The notes: generated from the letters alone by a model not told the origin. DNA of 64,000 nt from CAVUAF01 sp963739375 (GCA_963739375.1 CAVUAF010000022.1:25408-89407), one strand, 5' to 3'; numbered from the stretch's first letter, positions 42,323-51,631 are shown. Numbers and translations: made by a program.

Positions 42323-43876
42323 CTAATTCGGCGTGGTCGCCGCCGGCGCTGAGGCGCTCGTCCGCTCGGCCTCGGCGGCCGCCGCGCGCAGCTTGGCCCC
42401 CAGGACCGGATCGAAGCTTTCGGTCACCAGCACCAGGCTGCCGACGGGCTCGATGAATACTTCGCCTTCCTCGGTGTGCCATTGGATGGTGCGGGCGGCG
42501 GTGGCACCGGCGACCGCGGTCACCGACTGATAGCGCTTCTCCAGTCCCTTGAAGTATTCGGCGGCAAAGTCGAGCGCGTCCTGCGGCGTGGCCCAGCGCG
42601 ACACGTAGAGCACGTCCACGGTGGCCGTATCCGCCACGCCCGGCGGCGCCGTCGTTCCCTGCTTGTGGGCCGCGTAGTAGTAGCCGCCGCGCCACTTGCC
42701 CGCCAGCCGGCTGGCGGTGCGCTCGCCCGCATACTGCTCCAGCAGCAGGAAGGCGTCGAATTCGCCCATCGCGCCGACGTCGTAGCGCTCCCAGCCTTCG
42801 CCGAGCAGCGCCGCGATGTGCGGCACCCGCAGCGGGAATACCCGCTCATGCCGCAGGTAGGTTTCCGGCTCCATGATCTCGCGGCTGGTCGCCGGCGGAT
42901 TCTCCAGTGTCCCCTTGAACGCCGCCTCCCGCCCCTGGCGGACCCAGACGGTCTGCACGAAACTCAGGCCGTAGCGGTAGGGGAAGGTCAGGGCCTCCTT
43001 GATGAAGCGGGGCGCGTGCTCAAACACCGGGGAATCGGAATCCGTTCCCATGGTGTCGCGCATCGCCTGCACCATCTCCGGCGCATTGGTGACGGAGCGC
43101 CCCATGGGCTCGAGCATGTAATCCACCAGCACCGCCATGCCCTGCCCTTCGGTCACCGACTGGCGCGCGGTCTGCAGTTCGTCGGTCACGATGGCGCGTT
43201 CGATCTCGCGCTGCTCCTTCTCCTCACTCTTTCGCTCGTCTTTGCCGCCGCCGAAGGAGTTGGCGGGGCCGGCGCGCTCGGTCTCTTTTTCGCTGCGCTT
43301 GTCGTCCCTGGACTCGTTCGCCTTCATCCATTTTTCCAGGTGGACGCTCTGGTCCTGCAAGGCGTGGGTCAGCTCATGGGCCAGCACCGGCTTCTGCTGC
43401 TCGGGCTCCACCCAGTTGAGGAGAAACACGGTCTGCTGTTTCGGATCGTAGAAGCCGGCAATCTGCTCTTTCAGCAAACGCACCATGAAGGTGCTGAGAT
43501 CGAAGTCGCGCGGCAGCAGGCCGAACTTCTTCAGCACCAGCTCCGAACGCTTCAGGCGCTGCGCGTCTTCGTCGGTCCGCATGCGCTCGGTGAGCAGGGC
43601 CTCCACCTGGGCGCGGTTGTAAAGCTCGCGCTTGACCGGGTGCTTGATGGGCAGCCGCGTTTCGTTGCTGACCCACTGCAGCATGGCATCGAGGGAACGG
43701 AACAGCTCCTGCGCGTCCCGCTCGGAGATGCGCGGCTTCTCGGCCTTGGCCGCCTGGGGCGGCGCTGGCGGTTCCTGCGGCTTCGGCGGCGCCACCACCT
43801 GCGCCGCGCAGGCAAGCGCGAGCAGCAGCGTGGCGAGCAGCAGGAGGAACGGGCGTGAGGGCCGGCCGCGGGACAT
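42323..43876 (-). CDS. secreted protein with HExxH metallopeptidase-like motif
   Basis: 517 residues. Signal peptide (PFLLLLATLLLALACA), Pro-rich linker, and KPVLAHELTHALQDQ, a zinc-type HExxH site preceded by FYDPKQQTVFLLN. Charged Lys/Glu/Arg-rich insert around 195-235. No named family recognised; peptidase activity is inferred from the motif only. TAAACT six bases before the ATG. Divergent from the GH57 gene. Confidence 0.65.
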   Translation of the reverse strand: MSRGRPSRPFLLLLATLLLALACAAQVVAPPKPQEPPAPPQAAKAEKPRISERDAQELFRSLDAMLQWVSNETRLPIKHPVKRELYNRAQVEALLTERMRTDEDAQRLKRSELVLKKFGLLPRDFDLSTFMVRLLKEQIAGFYDPKQQTVFLLNWVEPEQQKPVLAHELTHALQDQSVHLEKWMKANESRDDKRSEKETERAGPANSFGGGKDERKSEEKEQREIERAIVTDELQTARQSVTEGQGMAVLVDYMLEPMGRSVTNAPEMVQAMRDTMGTDSDSPVFEHAPRFIKEALTFPYRYGLSFVQTVWVRQGREAAFKGTLENPPATSREIMEPETYLRHERVFPLRVPHIAALLGEGWERYDVGAMGEFDAFLLLEQYAGERTASRLAGKWRGGYYYAAHKQGTTAPPGVADTATVDVLYVSRWATPQDALDFAAEYFKGLEKRYQSVTAVAGATAARTIQWHTEEGEVFIEPVGSLVLVTESFDPVLGAKLRAAAAEAERTSASAPAATTPN

Positions 43877-43994
43877 GACTCCAGTTTAGCCTGACGGCGC
43901 CGGGAAAACCCGGCCGCGCCCCGTGGTGTAAACTCTGGAGTTTGACCGCGCGCCACGGATCCGGTGGGGAGCCGCTCGGCGGGCGCGAAAAATC

Positions 43995-45743
43995 ATGCCT
44001 GGCAAGAAGAGCACCTCCGGCTGCGTCACCTTCGTTCTGCACGCTCACCTGCCCTACGTCGTGAACCACGGCGTCTGGCCCCACGGTCAGGACTGGCTGC
44101 ACGAGGCGGCGGCGGAGACGTATCTGCCGCTGTTGCGCATCCTGCGCGAGCTCGAGCCCCACGGCGCGCCCCTGAAGTGCAACCTCAGCCTTTCGCCTAT
44201 CCTGCTCGAACAACTGGCGCATCCCGGTTTCAAGAGCGGCTTCCGCGCCTACCTGGCGGAAAAAATTGCCGCCGCGGAGAAGGACCAGGACGAGTTTTCG
44301 CGCCGGGGGGAGGCGCACCTTGCCGGGTTGGCCGTGTTCTGGCGCGACTTCTACCACGCTTGCCTGCGCGATTTCGAGGCGCTCAATGGCGACCTGATCG
44401 CCGCCTTCAAGCGCTTCTACGATGCCGGGGCCATCGAGATCATCACTTGCGGCGCCACCCACGGCTACCTCGCGCTGCTGGGCACCGATGCCTCGATTCG
44501 CGCCCAGGTGCGTACGGGGGTGCGGACGCACGAGCGCCACTTCGGCCGCCGGCCCCGCGGCATCTGGCTGCCGGAGTGCGCCTACCGTCCCGCCGGCTGG
44601 TGGCAGTACCCGGTGCCAGTCGAGGGACATCCCCGCGGCTTCCAGCGCGCGGGCGTGGAAGAGCTGCTGGCCGACAGTGGCCTCGAGTTCTTCTTCGTCG
44701 ACACCCACCTGGTCGAAGCCAACGTGCAGTTCACGCCCTACGAATTGCTTGCCGGCGACGTTCCCATCGCCCTGGAACACAACGCCCGCAACGGCGGCGC
44801 TTCTCCGTACCTGGCGTACTACGCCGGCACGCCGCACCGCAACCACGCGCCGGTGGCCTTCTTCACCCGGGATGCGCGCACCGGCATCCAGGTATGGAGC
44901 GGCCTGCACGGTTATCCCGGCGATCCCGTTTACCTCGAATTCCACAAGAAGCACTGGCCCGGCGGGCACCGCTACTGGCAGGTGACGCAGTCGCAGGGCG
45001 ACCTCGGCGCCAAGACCGCTTATTTCCCCGACCGGGCGCGCCACCAGACCGAGGTCCACGGGCAGCACTTTGCCGAGATCGTGCGCAAGGTGCTGGTGCA
45101 CGACGCGCCGCCGGGCGCCGCCGCACCCGTGCTATGCGCACCGTTTGACGCGGAGCTTTTCGGGCACTGGTGGTTCGAGGGTCCGGAGTGGCTGAAGCAG
45201 GTGGCGCTGGCCATGCATGCGCCCGACTCACGCCTGGAACTGGTCACCTGCGCCGAGTACCTAGACCGCGAGCCGGTGACGGGCTTCGTGCCGCTTCCCG
45301 AGGGTTCGTGGGGCCGCAACGGCACCCACGAAGTCTGGCTCAATCACGACACCGAGTGGACCTGGCAGCATATCTACCCGGCCGAGTTGGCGGTGCAGCA
45401 GATGGCGGAAAGCCGGCGCTGGGAGGGCCATCCGCAGGGACGCCGCCTGGCGACGCAGCTCTGCCGCGAACTGCTGCTGCTGGAATCCTCCGACTGGCAG
45501 TTCCTCATCACCACCAAGCATGCGCGCGACTACGCGGACAAGCGTTTCCACGAACATCTGGAAGATTTCCGCTCCCTGCTCGAAGGCTGGCGGCAGTTTG
45601 AGGCGACGGGCAGCATATCCGAGCGAACCATGGACAAGCTGGTGGCGCAGGAGCGGATGAACTCCATCTTCCCCGACGTTTCGCCCGCTGACTACCTGTC
45701 GCAGCCGGCGGACAGCCCCGTCAGCACCGCAGTGACGGTCTGA
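43995..45743 (+). CDS. GH57 1,4-alpha-glucan branching enzyme
   Basis: 582 residues. GH57 catalytic domain: VTFVLHAHLPYV (motif 1), ITCGATHGYLALL (motif 2), GIWLPECAYRPAGWW with nucleophile Glu (motif 3), FDAELFGHWWFEGPEWL with acid/base Asp (motif 4), and a C-terminal helical domain (HEVWLNHDTEWTW, DWQFLITTKHARDYADKRF). This set distinguishes the branching-enzyme branch (DUF1957) from GH57 amylases. Probably glycogen synthesis; no other glycogen gene is adjacent. Confidence 0.85.
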   Translation: MPGKKSTSGCVTFVLHAHLPYVVNHGVWPHGQDWLHEAAAETYLPLLRILRELEPHGAPLKCNLSLSPILLEQLAHPGFKSGFRAYLAEKIAAAEKDQDEFSRRGEAHLAGLAVFWRDFYHACLRDFEALNGDLIAAFKRFYDAGAIEIITCGATHGYLALLGTDASIRAQVRTGVRTHERHFGRRPRGIWLPECAYRPAGWWQYPVPVEGHPRGFQRAGVEELLADSGLEFFFVDTHLVEANVQFTPYELLAGDVPIALEHNARNGGASPYLAYYAGTPHRNHAPVAFFTRDARTGIQVWSGLHGYPGDPVYLEFHKKHWPGGHRYWQVTQSQGDLGAKTAYFPDRARHQTEVHGQHFAEIVRKVLVHDAPPGAAAPVLCAPFDAELFGHWWFEGPEWLKQVALAMHAPDSRLELVTCAEYLDREPVTGFVPLPEGSWGRNGTHEVWLNHDTEWTWQHIYPAELAVQQMAESRRWEGHPQGRRLATQLCRELLLLESSDWQFLITTKHARDYADKRFHEHLEDFRSLLEGWRQFEATGSISERTMDKLVAQERMNSIFPDVSPADYLSQPADSPVSTAVTV

Positions 45744-45754
45744 GCGGCGGCGCC

Positions 45755-46441
45755 CTAGCGGCGCGGGCCGAGCGTGCGGCCCAGCAGCTCGGTGTCGTCC
45801 GACACCACCGCATCCACGCCTAGCTCGGCCAGCCGCCGCATGGCGACGGCATCGTTCACCGTCCACGCGAACACCTGCCGGCCCGCGCGGTGCAGCGTTT
45901 CCACCAGTTCCGAAGTGACCAGCTGGTACTGCGCCACGAGCACCTGCGCGCCCAACTCGCGCCATGCGTCGAGGTGCTCGGCGCGATCGGTGATGAAGCC
46001 GAGCGGTACGGCGGCGTCACGCGCGCGCGCACGCAATCCGCGCACAACTTCCGGCAAAAACGAGGAAACGATAAAGCCGCGCTGCGGCGGATGGCGACGC
46101 AACAGCCCGAGCACCTGCGCTTCCAGCCCCGCGACCTTCAGCTCGATATCGAGATAGGCGCGCGTGGCGTAGCGAAAGAGCACGTCGTTCAGCAGCGCCA
46201 GCTCGGGATTTTGCGTCGCCAGTTCGTTGTAGCGGCAGGCGGCGACCGCGAGGCCGCCGCACTCCGGATCGTGGCAGATGACGGCCCTCTGGTCGGCAGT
46301 GAGACGCACATCGAATTCGAAACCGTCGCAGCCGTGCGTGAGGGCGAGGTCGAAGGCGCGCAGGGAGTTTTCCGGGGCGGAGCGGCGGGCGCCGCGGTGC
46401 CCCAGCCGCAGAGGGCGCGGCGAAGTCGCGTCGGCGGGCAC
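45755..46441 (-). CDS. glycerophosphodiester phosphodiesterase
   Basis: 228 residues, cytoplasmic TIM barrel. LGHRGARRSAPENSLRAFDLAL, GCDGFEFDVRLTADQRAVICHDPE (metal and catalytic residues), YLDIELK, GVDAVVSDDTELL. GTG start one base after the stop of the small protein gene upstream, so co-transcribed. UgpQ-like; no signal peptide. Confidence 0.88.
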   Translation of the reverse strand: MPADATSPRPLRLGHRGARRSAPENSLRAFDLALTHGCDGFEFDVRLTADQRAVICHDPECGGLAVAACRYNELATQNPELALLNDVLFRYATRAYLDIELKVAGLEAQVLGLLRRHPPQRGFIVSSFLPEVVRGLRARARDAAVPLGFITDRAEHLDAWRELGAQVLVAQYQLVTSELVETLHRAGRQVFAWTVNDAVAMRRLAELGVDAVVSDDTELLGRTLGPRR

Positions 46442-46442
46442 G

Positions 46443-46751
46443 CTAGTCGAGATCGAAGTCGCGGATGGGGCGGCCGGTGTCGGGCGATTCCTTGGCCTTC
46501 TTCACCGCTTCCCGAAACTTCTTGTCCAGCAGGTCACCCTTCTGCTTCTCCGCTTCGACCGACTGCCGGAAGATGGAATCGCGGCGGCTGTCCTGTTCCT
46601 TCATCGCGCGCGCCGCATCTTCCAGGTCGTTGAACATCTTGGGCCGCGGCGCGGAGGTGTGGCCGATGACGGCGCGGGTCTCCACGTCAATTTTCAGGAT
46701 GGCGTGGCAGTCCGGACAAGTGACCTCGAATTGCTCGGCCTTCTTCGACAT
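46443..46751 (-). CDS. small zinc-ribbon-like protein of unknown function
   Basis: 102 residues. EVTCPDCHAILKIDVETRAVIGH gives one CxxC pair with a DNA/RNA-polymerase-type ribbon look; the remainder is a charged helix, likely coiled coil (DSRRDSIFRQSVEAEKQKGD). TATCAT six bases before the ATG suggests leaderless transcription. Operon with the GDPD gene. Confidence 0.6.
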   Translation of the reverse strand: MSKKAEQFEVTCPDCHAILKIDVETRAVIGHTSAPRPKMFNDLEDAARAMKEQDSRRDSIFRQSVEAEKQKGDLLDKKFREAVKKAKESPDTGRPIRDFDLD

Positions 46752-46901
46752 AGCGCGATGATACGCGGGGACGGCGAGCTTGGCTACGAACCGGATATTC
46801 CGTGGGCCTTTCCCCCCATCTGAATGATCTGGGAGATCTGACCATCTAAAGGACTTAGCGGGCGGAGATCTGGGGAGAACCTGGCCGGGCGTGACAAAGG
46901 C

Positions 46902-48506
46902 TCAGAGGCGCACGATCTGGTGGTCGGGACAGGTGAGGGGCAGTTGCTCCGCCAGCGACGCCAGCAGATCGCTGCCATAGCGCGCCAGCCAGTAGATGCT
47001 GCCCACGGTGCGTTCCTGCAGCCCCTTGTGTGGGTAGAGCGCGGTACTGAGGCGGTCGGCGTGGCGGGCCAGCTCTGCTTCGCGGCGCAATTGTGCCCGC
47101 GCCGCCCGGGCGCGTAGCCGCTCCAACTGGTGGTTCATTTTGCCGCCCGCGCGCTCGGCCGCCCGCACCAGCGTCGGATCGAGCTGCTGCAACTGCTGCT
47201 GCAGGGCGCGGAAGTGCTCCCCGATGGCGGCGGCGGCGCCGCCGAAGCTGGTTTCCAGTTCCGCCGGCAGATTCCGCGACGACAGCGTGACCCGCGCCGC
47301 CTCCGCGCCGTGGAACAAATCGGGCAGGGCCAGCCGGTAGCGGTCGAGCAGGCGGGCGGCGCGCGGCTCCACCAGGGTGACGCTGAGGCGCGGCAGCACG
47401 GGCGTGATGCGGCCAAGCAACCGCTCGTATATGACTCCCGCCTGCGCGAAGTACGCGACCTCGGCGGGTCCGCCCACGTACGCGGCGGTGGGCAGTAGGT
47501 AGTCCTGGAGCGCCGGCCGCAGCAGCGCGTTGGCGCTAAACGCCTGCGGCTCGGCCACGACGCGCCGGCGCAGTTCGTCCGCTGGCAGTTTCTCGTCCCC
47601 GGCGACGAAGCCGCTGCCGTTGCGGCGGACCGGGAGGCGGGCGCCGCCGCGCAGCATGAACAGCAGCGAGGTGGCCGCCGTGACCTTCACCTGCTCGTGG
47701 TAGCCGGCGCGGTCGAGTTCCTTGCCCCGCGCGAGCAGCGCCGCGTTGAGCACGTCCGACTCGGCCACGACACGTTCGAATACCGGCACGGCCAGCTGGT
47801 GCAACTCGGCGTCGGCGGGATCGACGACGATCAGCCCAAAGCGGGAGAAGGCGCGCGCCAGCAGCCGCGCGAAGGCATCGCCCCAGGTAGCTCCGGGGCG
47901 ATAGCACTCAGCCACCCACTCGACCGCCTCGGCGTCGCCCAGCGTCGCGCGCAGCGCCTGGATAGCCGAGGTGATGTCCGACTCCAAGGGCCGCGCGCCC
48001 ACCGGCGCGTCCGGGGGCGCGGAGGAGGTGGCGGCGAGGGAAACCAATTCGCCGGGAGCGGAGGGAATGGTGACGGAGCGAATCTCCTGGAAGTCATGAT
48101 CCTCGGTGGCCAGCCAGAAGATGGGCACCGCGGAAATGCCGCGGTTCGTCAACTCGACAGCAACTTTCGCCGCCGTCAGAGCTTTATAGAGGGTATAGGT
48201 GGGGCCACCGAAGAGCCCAATTTGCTGCCCGGTGACAACCGCGACCGCGCCCTGGCGCAGGCGTTCGATGGCGCTCAGGGCGGCCGGGCCGGCGTTCCAG
48301 GCGCGGTTCTGGCGCGCGAGCACGGCGGCAACGCGCTCCCGCCGTCCGGCATCGTAGTCGGGACGCCGCAGCTGCGCTTCGGTCCAGCTGCGGAGGTCGG
48401 GAGGAGCGGCGAAGAACGGGCTGACACGCGGGAAGTCGTAGAGGAAGTCGGCGAAGAGGCGCGCCGTGTGGGGGATTTGGGCGAACGGCAAACACTCCGC
48501 GTACAC
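46902..48506 (-). CDS. bshC: bacillithiol biosynthesis cysteine-adding enzyme BshC
   Basis: 534 residues. Last step of bacillithiol synthesis. GTG at 48506 chosen because YAECLPFAQIPHTARLFADFLYDF is the expected N-terminus and a G-rich Shine-Dalgarno precedes it. Blocks: AVVTGQQIGLFGGPTYTLYKALTAAK, VPIFWLATEDHDFQEI, YVGGPAEVAYFAQ, and a C-terminal coiled coil. With bshA at 18490 it implies that the cell makes bacillithiol. Confidence 0.93.
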   Translation of the reverse strand: MYAECLPFAQIPHTARLFADFLYDFPRVSPFFAAPPDLRSWTEAQLRRPDYDAGRRERVAAVLARQNRAWNAGPAALSAIERLRQGAVAVVTGQQIGLFGGPTYTLYKALTAAKVAVELTNRGISAVPIFWLATEDHDFQEIRSVTIPSAPGELVSLAATSSAPPDAPVGARPLESDITSAIQALRATLGDAEAVEWVAECYRPGATWGDAFARLLARAFSRFGLIVVDPADAELHQLAVPVFERVVAESDVLNAALLARGKELDRAGYHEQVKVTAATSLLFMLRGGARLPVRRNGSGFVAGDEKLPADELRRRVVAEPQAFSANALLRPALQDYLLPTAAYVGGPAEVAYFAQAGVIYERLLGRITPVLPRLSVTLVEPRAARLLDRYRLALPDLFHGAEAARVTLSSRNLPAELETSFGGAAAAIGEHFRALQQQLQQLDPTLVRAAERAGGKMNHQLERLRARAARAQLRREAELARHADRLSTALYPHKGLQERTVGSIYWLARYGSDLLASLAEQLPLTCPDHQIVRL

Positions 48507-48599
48507 TAAGCGTCCCCCCGCTGCCGTGGCGCGTGGCAGTCGCCGGCCATCCGTGGGGGATGGCAACGCGGTTGGATTCGGAAGCCGGAGGTTGGATTC

Positions 48600-50267
48600 A
48601 TGAAATCACGTGGCGCTGCCCTGCTCCCCGTCTTGCTCGCGCTGGCCACGGCGCCCACCGGCGCCGGCCAGGACCAGAAGCCGGCGATGCCGCCGCGCTT
48701 CACGGCGCGTGCCGAGCTCGTCCTGATCCCTGCCATTGTCACCGACCGCAACGGCAAACCCGTGACGGGCCTGACCAAGGATGATTTTACCGTCCAGGAA
48801 AATGGCAGCGAGCAGAAAATCGCCACCTTCGAAGAAATCCAGGCCTCCGACACCGTGGTGCACCGCACCGCCGGCAAGGACGGCGTCTACACCAACGTAA
48901 TGACCGGGAGCACGGAGGCGCGGCGCGTCAACATCATCGTCTTCGACATGGTGAACACGGGGTTCCTCGACCAGGCGTACGCGCGGCGCGAGATCATCAA
49001 GTTCCTGGGCAAATCGATCCAGAACCACGAGCTGACCACGCTGCTCTCGTTCAACCGCAGCGGCGTCAAGGTGATCCACGACTTCACCACCGACCCGCAG
49101 ATCCTCGCCGCGGCGCTGCAGAAGGTGCGCGGCGAGATCCATGCCATGGCCGGCGAAAACGAGGAGGCCGAAGCCGACGCGTACGCCGGGGTCATCGACA
49201 CCACCGCCGTGGCCAGCGAGGCGGCGTCGATTGACGACATGATGCGCTCCATGGAAGCGCAGACGGCGCAGCTGATGCGCCAGTTCGCCATGCAGTGGAC
49301 GCTCGACGCCTTTCGCAACATTGCCGCCGCGTATGCCGGCATTCCCGGACGCAAGGCGCTCATCTGGGTGACGGGGAGCTTTCCGTTTCAGCTGGACGAC
49401 ATGAGCAATCCCCGGGCCATGAATTTTGCCGCGCGCTGGTCGGGCATCGTGGACCAGCTTAACAACGCCAGCATCGCGGTGTACCCGGTGGACGCGCGCG
49501 GCCTGGTGGTGGTGGGCTTCGGGGCGGCGAGCCGCGGCCCCGCGAACGCGCGCACGGCGGCGGGGTCGCTGCTGGCGCAGTTCGCGATGCAGCGCGCCAC
49601 CATCGACACCTTGAACAACTTCGCCGAAATGACCGGCGGCCGTGCCTTCTACAACACCAACGACATTGCCGGCGCCGCCGCCCGCGCCGCCCAGGACGGG
49701 GCGCACTACTACGTGCTCGGCTACTACCGCCGGCCGCAGCCCGGCGAGAAGCCCGGCTGGCGCAAGCTGCACGTCAAGACCGCGCGCGAGCACGTCCAGG
49801 TGCGGGCCCGCAGCGGCTTCTTCGTCAGCCCGCGGACCGCGGATGAAGCCGAATTGCGCCGCACCGATCTCCACCATGCCGCGGAATCGCCCTTCGACTT
49901 CACCGCCCTGCCCCTCTACTTCCGCCTGCACAGCCCCGCCACCCCGGCGCCCAACGGGAAAAAGCGGCTCGCCTTCGAGGTCGCTCTCAACGGCGGGACG
50001 TTCACCATCGAGAGTGGGAACGACAACTTCGTCAGCCTGGAGTTTGTGGCCCTGGCGCGCGATGCCAGCCTGAACGTGGCCGACAGCATCAGCGAGCACC
50101 TGGAAGCGCACCTCAAGCCGGAGAACGTGCGCAAGATCATGGCCGAAGGCATGAGCTACCACAGCCAGCTGCTGCTGCCGCCGGGCGAGTACAACGTGCG
50201 CGTGGTGGTGCGCGACAACCTGAGCGGCCGCGTCGGCAGCCTGCTGGCCCCGGTGAAGGTGGAGTGA
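48600..50267 (+). CDS. secreted VWFA-related domain protein (acidobacterial type), copy 2
   Basis: 555 residues. Signal peptide, then AELVLIPAIVTDRNGKPVTGLTKDDFTVQENGSEQKIATFEE, the same N-terminal motif as copy 1 at 25785, VWA core (VNIIVFDMVNTGFLDQAYARREII, PGRKALIWVTGSFPF, YPVDARGLVVVG) and a C-terminal beta domain ending NLSGRVGSLLAPVKVE. GGAGG precedes the ATG. The two copies share architecture but are diverged, so not a recent duplication. Confidence 0.82.
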   Translation: MKSRGAALLPVLLALATAPTGAGQDQKPAMPPRFTARAELVLIPAIVTDRNGKPVTGLTKDDFTVQENGSEQKIATFEEIQASDTVVHRTAGKDGVYTNVMTGSTEARRVNIIVFDMVNTGFLDQAYARREIIKFLGKSIQNHELTTLLSFNRSGVKVIHDFTTDPQILAAALQKVRGEIHAMAGENEEAEADAYAGVIDTTAVASEAASIDDMMRSMEAQTAQLMRQFAMQWTLDAFRNIAAAYAGIPGRKALIWVTGSFPFQLDDMSNPRAMNFAARWSGIVDQLNNASIAVYPVDARGLVVVGFGAASRGPANARTAAGSLLAQFAMQRATIDTLNNFAEMTGGRAFYNTNDIAGAAARAAQDGAHYYVLGYYRRPQPGEKPGWRKLHVKTAREHVQVRARSGFFVSPRTADEAELRRTDLHHAAESPFDFTALPLYFRLHSPATPAPNGKKRLAFEVALNGGTFTIESGNDNFVSLEFVALARDASLNVADSISEHLEAHLKPENVRKIMAEGMSYHSQLLLPPGEYNVRVVVRDNLSGRVGSLLAPVKVE

Positions 50268-50283
50268 GGAATTGGTGGTTGGT

Positions 50284-50361
50284 GATTTGCGATTTGTGAT
50301 TTGGTGATTTGGCGGTCTGGCATCACGCACTGCGAATCGCAAATCACTAAATCAGTAAATC
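50284..50361. repeat. inverted pair of 7/8-bp arrays after VWFA gene
   Basis: gatttgc/gatttgt/gatttgg/(t)gatttgg at 50284-50312 and gcgaatc/gcaaatc/actaaatc/agtaaatc at 50332-50361; the arms are complementary and can form a hairpin. Same GATTT family as 13884. Confidence 0.82.
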
Positions 50362-50388
50362 ACCAAGTTTCCCAGCGAGGGCACGACC

Positions 50389-50853
50389 ATGCAGACTTCA
50401 TCACGCAATGGCTTCGGCACGAAGTTGCTGTTCCATCGGCCCGCCGGCGAGGGCCTGTTCGAAGCTACTGTTTGGTTCATGGCGTTCTTTATACCCATCT
50501 TTCCTCGGTCCACCTGGCTGGTGCGGCCGAGGGGGGTGCAGACGCAGAGCGCTGCCGGCCACGTTTCCACCACGTTTGATGTCGAGTTTGTCGAGCGGCG
50601 CAAGACGTCGCTGGCTCGCGTAGGCGCCATGTATCTCGGCGTCGTCGCGGCCGTGGTGGCGATGTGGGGACCGCTGATCCTGTTCTTCGTGATCCAGAGC
50701 TACAACCCGGGAATGGAGAAGACCTGGGCCGGGGCTTTGATCCTGGTGCCACTGGTTTGGGCGGTGGCGCTATGGATCATCCTGGATCTTCGGCGCGAAA
50801 AGCTTTACCAGCAGGCTGCGGCGGCGGAGGCTGCGGCCAGCGGGAAATCCTGA
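50389..50853 (+). CDS. two-helix membrane protein of unknown function
   Basis: 154 residues. Soluble N-terminal half (KLLFHRPAGEGLFEATVWFM, TFDVEFVERRKT) and two membrane helices (VAAVVAMWGPLILFFVI and GALILVPLVWAVALWIIL) with a charged C-terminus. No family recognised. The start follows a heptad repeat; GAGGGCACGACC is a weak Shine-Dalgarno. Confidence 0.6.
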   Translation: MQTSSRNGFGTKLLFHRPAGEGLFEATVWFMAFFIPIFPRSTWLVRPRGVQTQSAAGHVSTTFDVEFVERRKTSLARVGAMYLGVVAAVVAMWGPLILFFVIQSYNPGMEKTWAGALILVPLVWAVALWIILDLRREKLYQQAAAAEAAASGKS

Positions 50854-50897
50854 CGTAAACTGCCTGCGTCCGCCGTGCCTCCCGCTCATCTAATCAA

Positions 50898-50930
50898 TTG
50901 ACTTCCAATCACTTACGCCCTAGATTGGAA
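50898..50930 (+). promoter_or_regulatory. tmRNA promoter with overlapping dyad
   Basis: TTGACT (50898-50903), 17-base spacer, TAGATT (50921-50926): a near-consensus sigma70 promoter 57 bases before the mature tmRNA 5' end. A perfect 8-bp inverted repeat TTCCAATC (50903-50910) / GATTGGAA (50923-50930) overlaps both hexamers and could bind a regulator. Confidence 0.7.
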
Positions 50931-50982
50931 GCAGTTCTTTGCATCCGCTGCACATGGCCGCTCGCGCGGTCAGCGTCCTTGT

Positions 50983-51348
50983 GGGGGCGTCACGGCTTCG
51001 ACGGAAGTGCTTGCGGTCAAGAGGCATACCGGGGAGCAACACCCGTAATCGTTGCAACAACAACAATTGCCAATACTGAACTGGCATACGCTGCTTAATT
51101 AGTTAAGTAGCCGTCCTCCGCAGCTTCGCCTGTGGGCTGTGGAAGGGCGTCGCACAGCAGGCTGGCTTGTGGCCCCCGGTCCGAGGGCCGCTGGCGAGAT
51201 CATCGGACTAGGCGAGTGCGTTTCTTGTCCGTTCTGAGCGCGCGCGCCGAAAGTGTCCGCTTCGGCGGACGCGGGAACGTGACTAAGTATGTAGGCTCTT
51301 GGCTGACAACATTTTCGGACCTGGGTTCAACTCCCAGCGCCTCCACCA
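50983..51348 (+). ncRNA. ssrA: transfer-messenger RNA (tmRNA)
   Basis: Rescues stalled ribosomes by trans-translation. 5' end GGGGGCGTCACGGCTTCGAC pairs (7 bp, one G-U) with the 3' CGCCTCC before ACCA; T arm CTGGG-TTCAACT-CCCAG lies near 51322-51338. The tag frame ends at the TAA at 51096-51098 with ...ANTELAYAA; the resume codon is GCA (51054) or, by analogy with the E. coli UAGUC spacing, the GTT before it (51051). The 3' CCA is encoded and is immediately followed by the first repeat unit of the downstream array. Confidence 0.95.
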
Positions 51349-51463
51349 AATGCGTAGCATTTGGTGTCCCGAGCTTGTCGAGGGGCACCAAGGAATGAAT
51401 CGCGAGTTCCCTTCGGCTTCGCTCAGGGCAAGGCTAAAGCCCTGCAACTCCCCGCCTCCACCA
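51349..51463. repeat. 115-bp non-coding unit 1
   Basis: Shares about 45 bases of left end and about 65 bases of right end with the 348-bp units; the join is at AAGGAA|TGAATCGC. With the tmRNA CCA it forms a 10-bp perfect hairpin CACCAAATGC-GTA-GCATTTGGTG (51344-51366). Confidence 0.85.
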
Positions 51464-51578
51464 AATGCGTAGCATTTGGTGTCCCGAGCTTGTCGAGGGG
51501 CACCAAGGAATGAATCGCGAGTTCCCTTCGGCTTCGCTCAGGGCAAGGCTAAAGCCCTGCAACTCCCCGCCTCCACCA
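51464..51578. repeat. 115-bp non-coding unit 2
   Basis: Identical in length and, by inspection, in sequence to unit 1. Ends CAACTCCCCGCCTCCACCA. Confidence 0.85.
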
Positions 51579-51631
51579 AATGCGTAGCATTTGGTGTCCC
51601 GAGCTTGTCGAGGGGCACCAAGGAACTAGCA

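Noticed and set aside
46752..46901. Small gene or RNA between the zinc-ribbon gene and bshC
   Set aside because: No open frame, promoter or stable hairpin stands out; only two AGATCT-containing short repeats.
50898..51098. Protein-coding gene overlapping the tmRNA
   Set aside because: The open frame ends in the tmRNA tag-peptide codons; the rest is structural tmRNA and promoter sequence.
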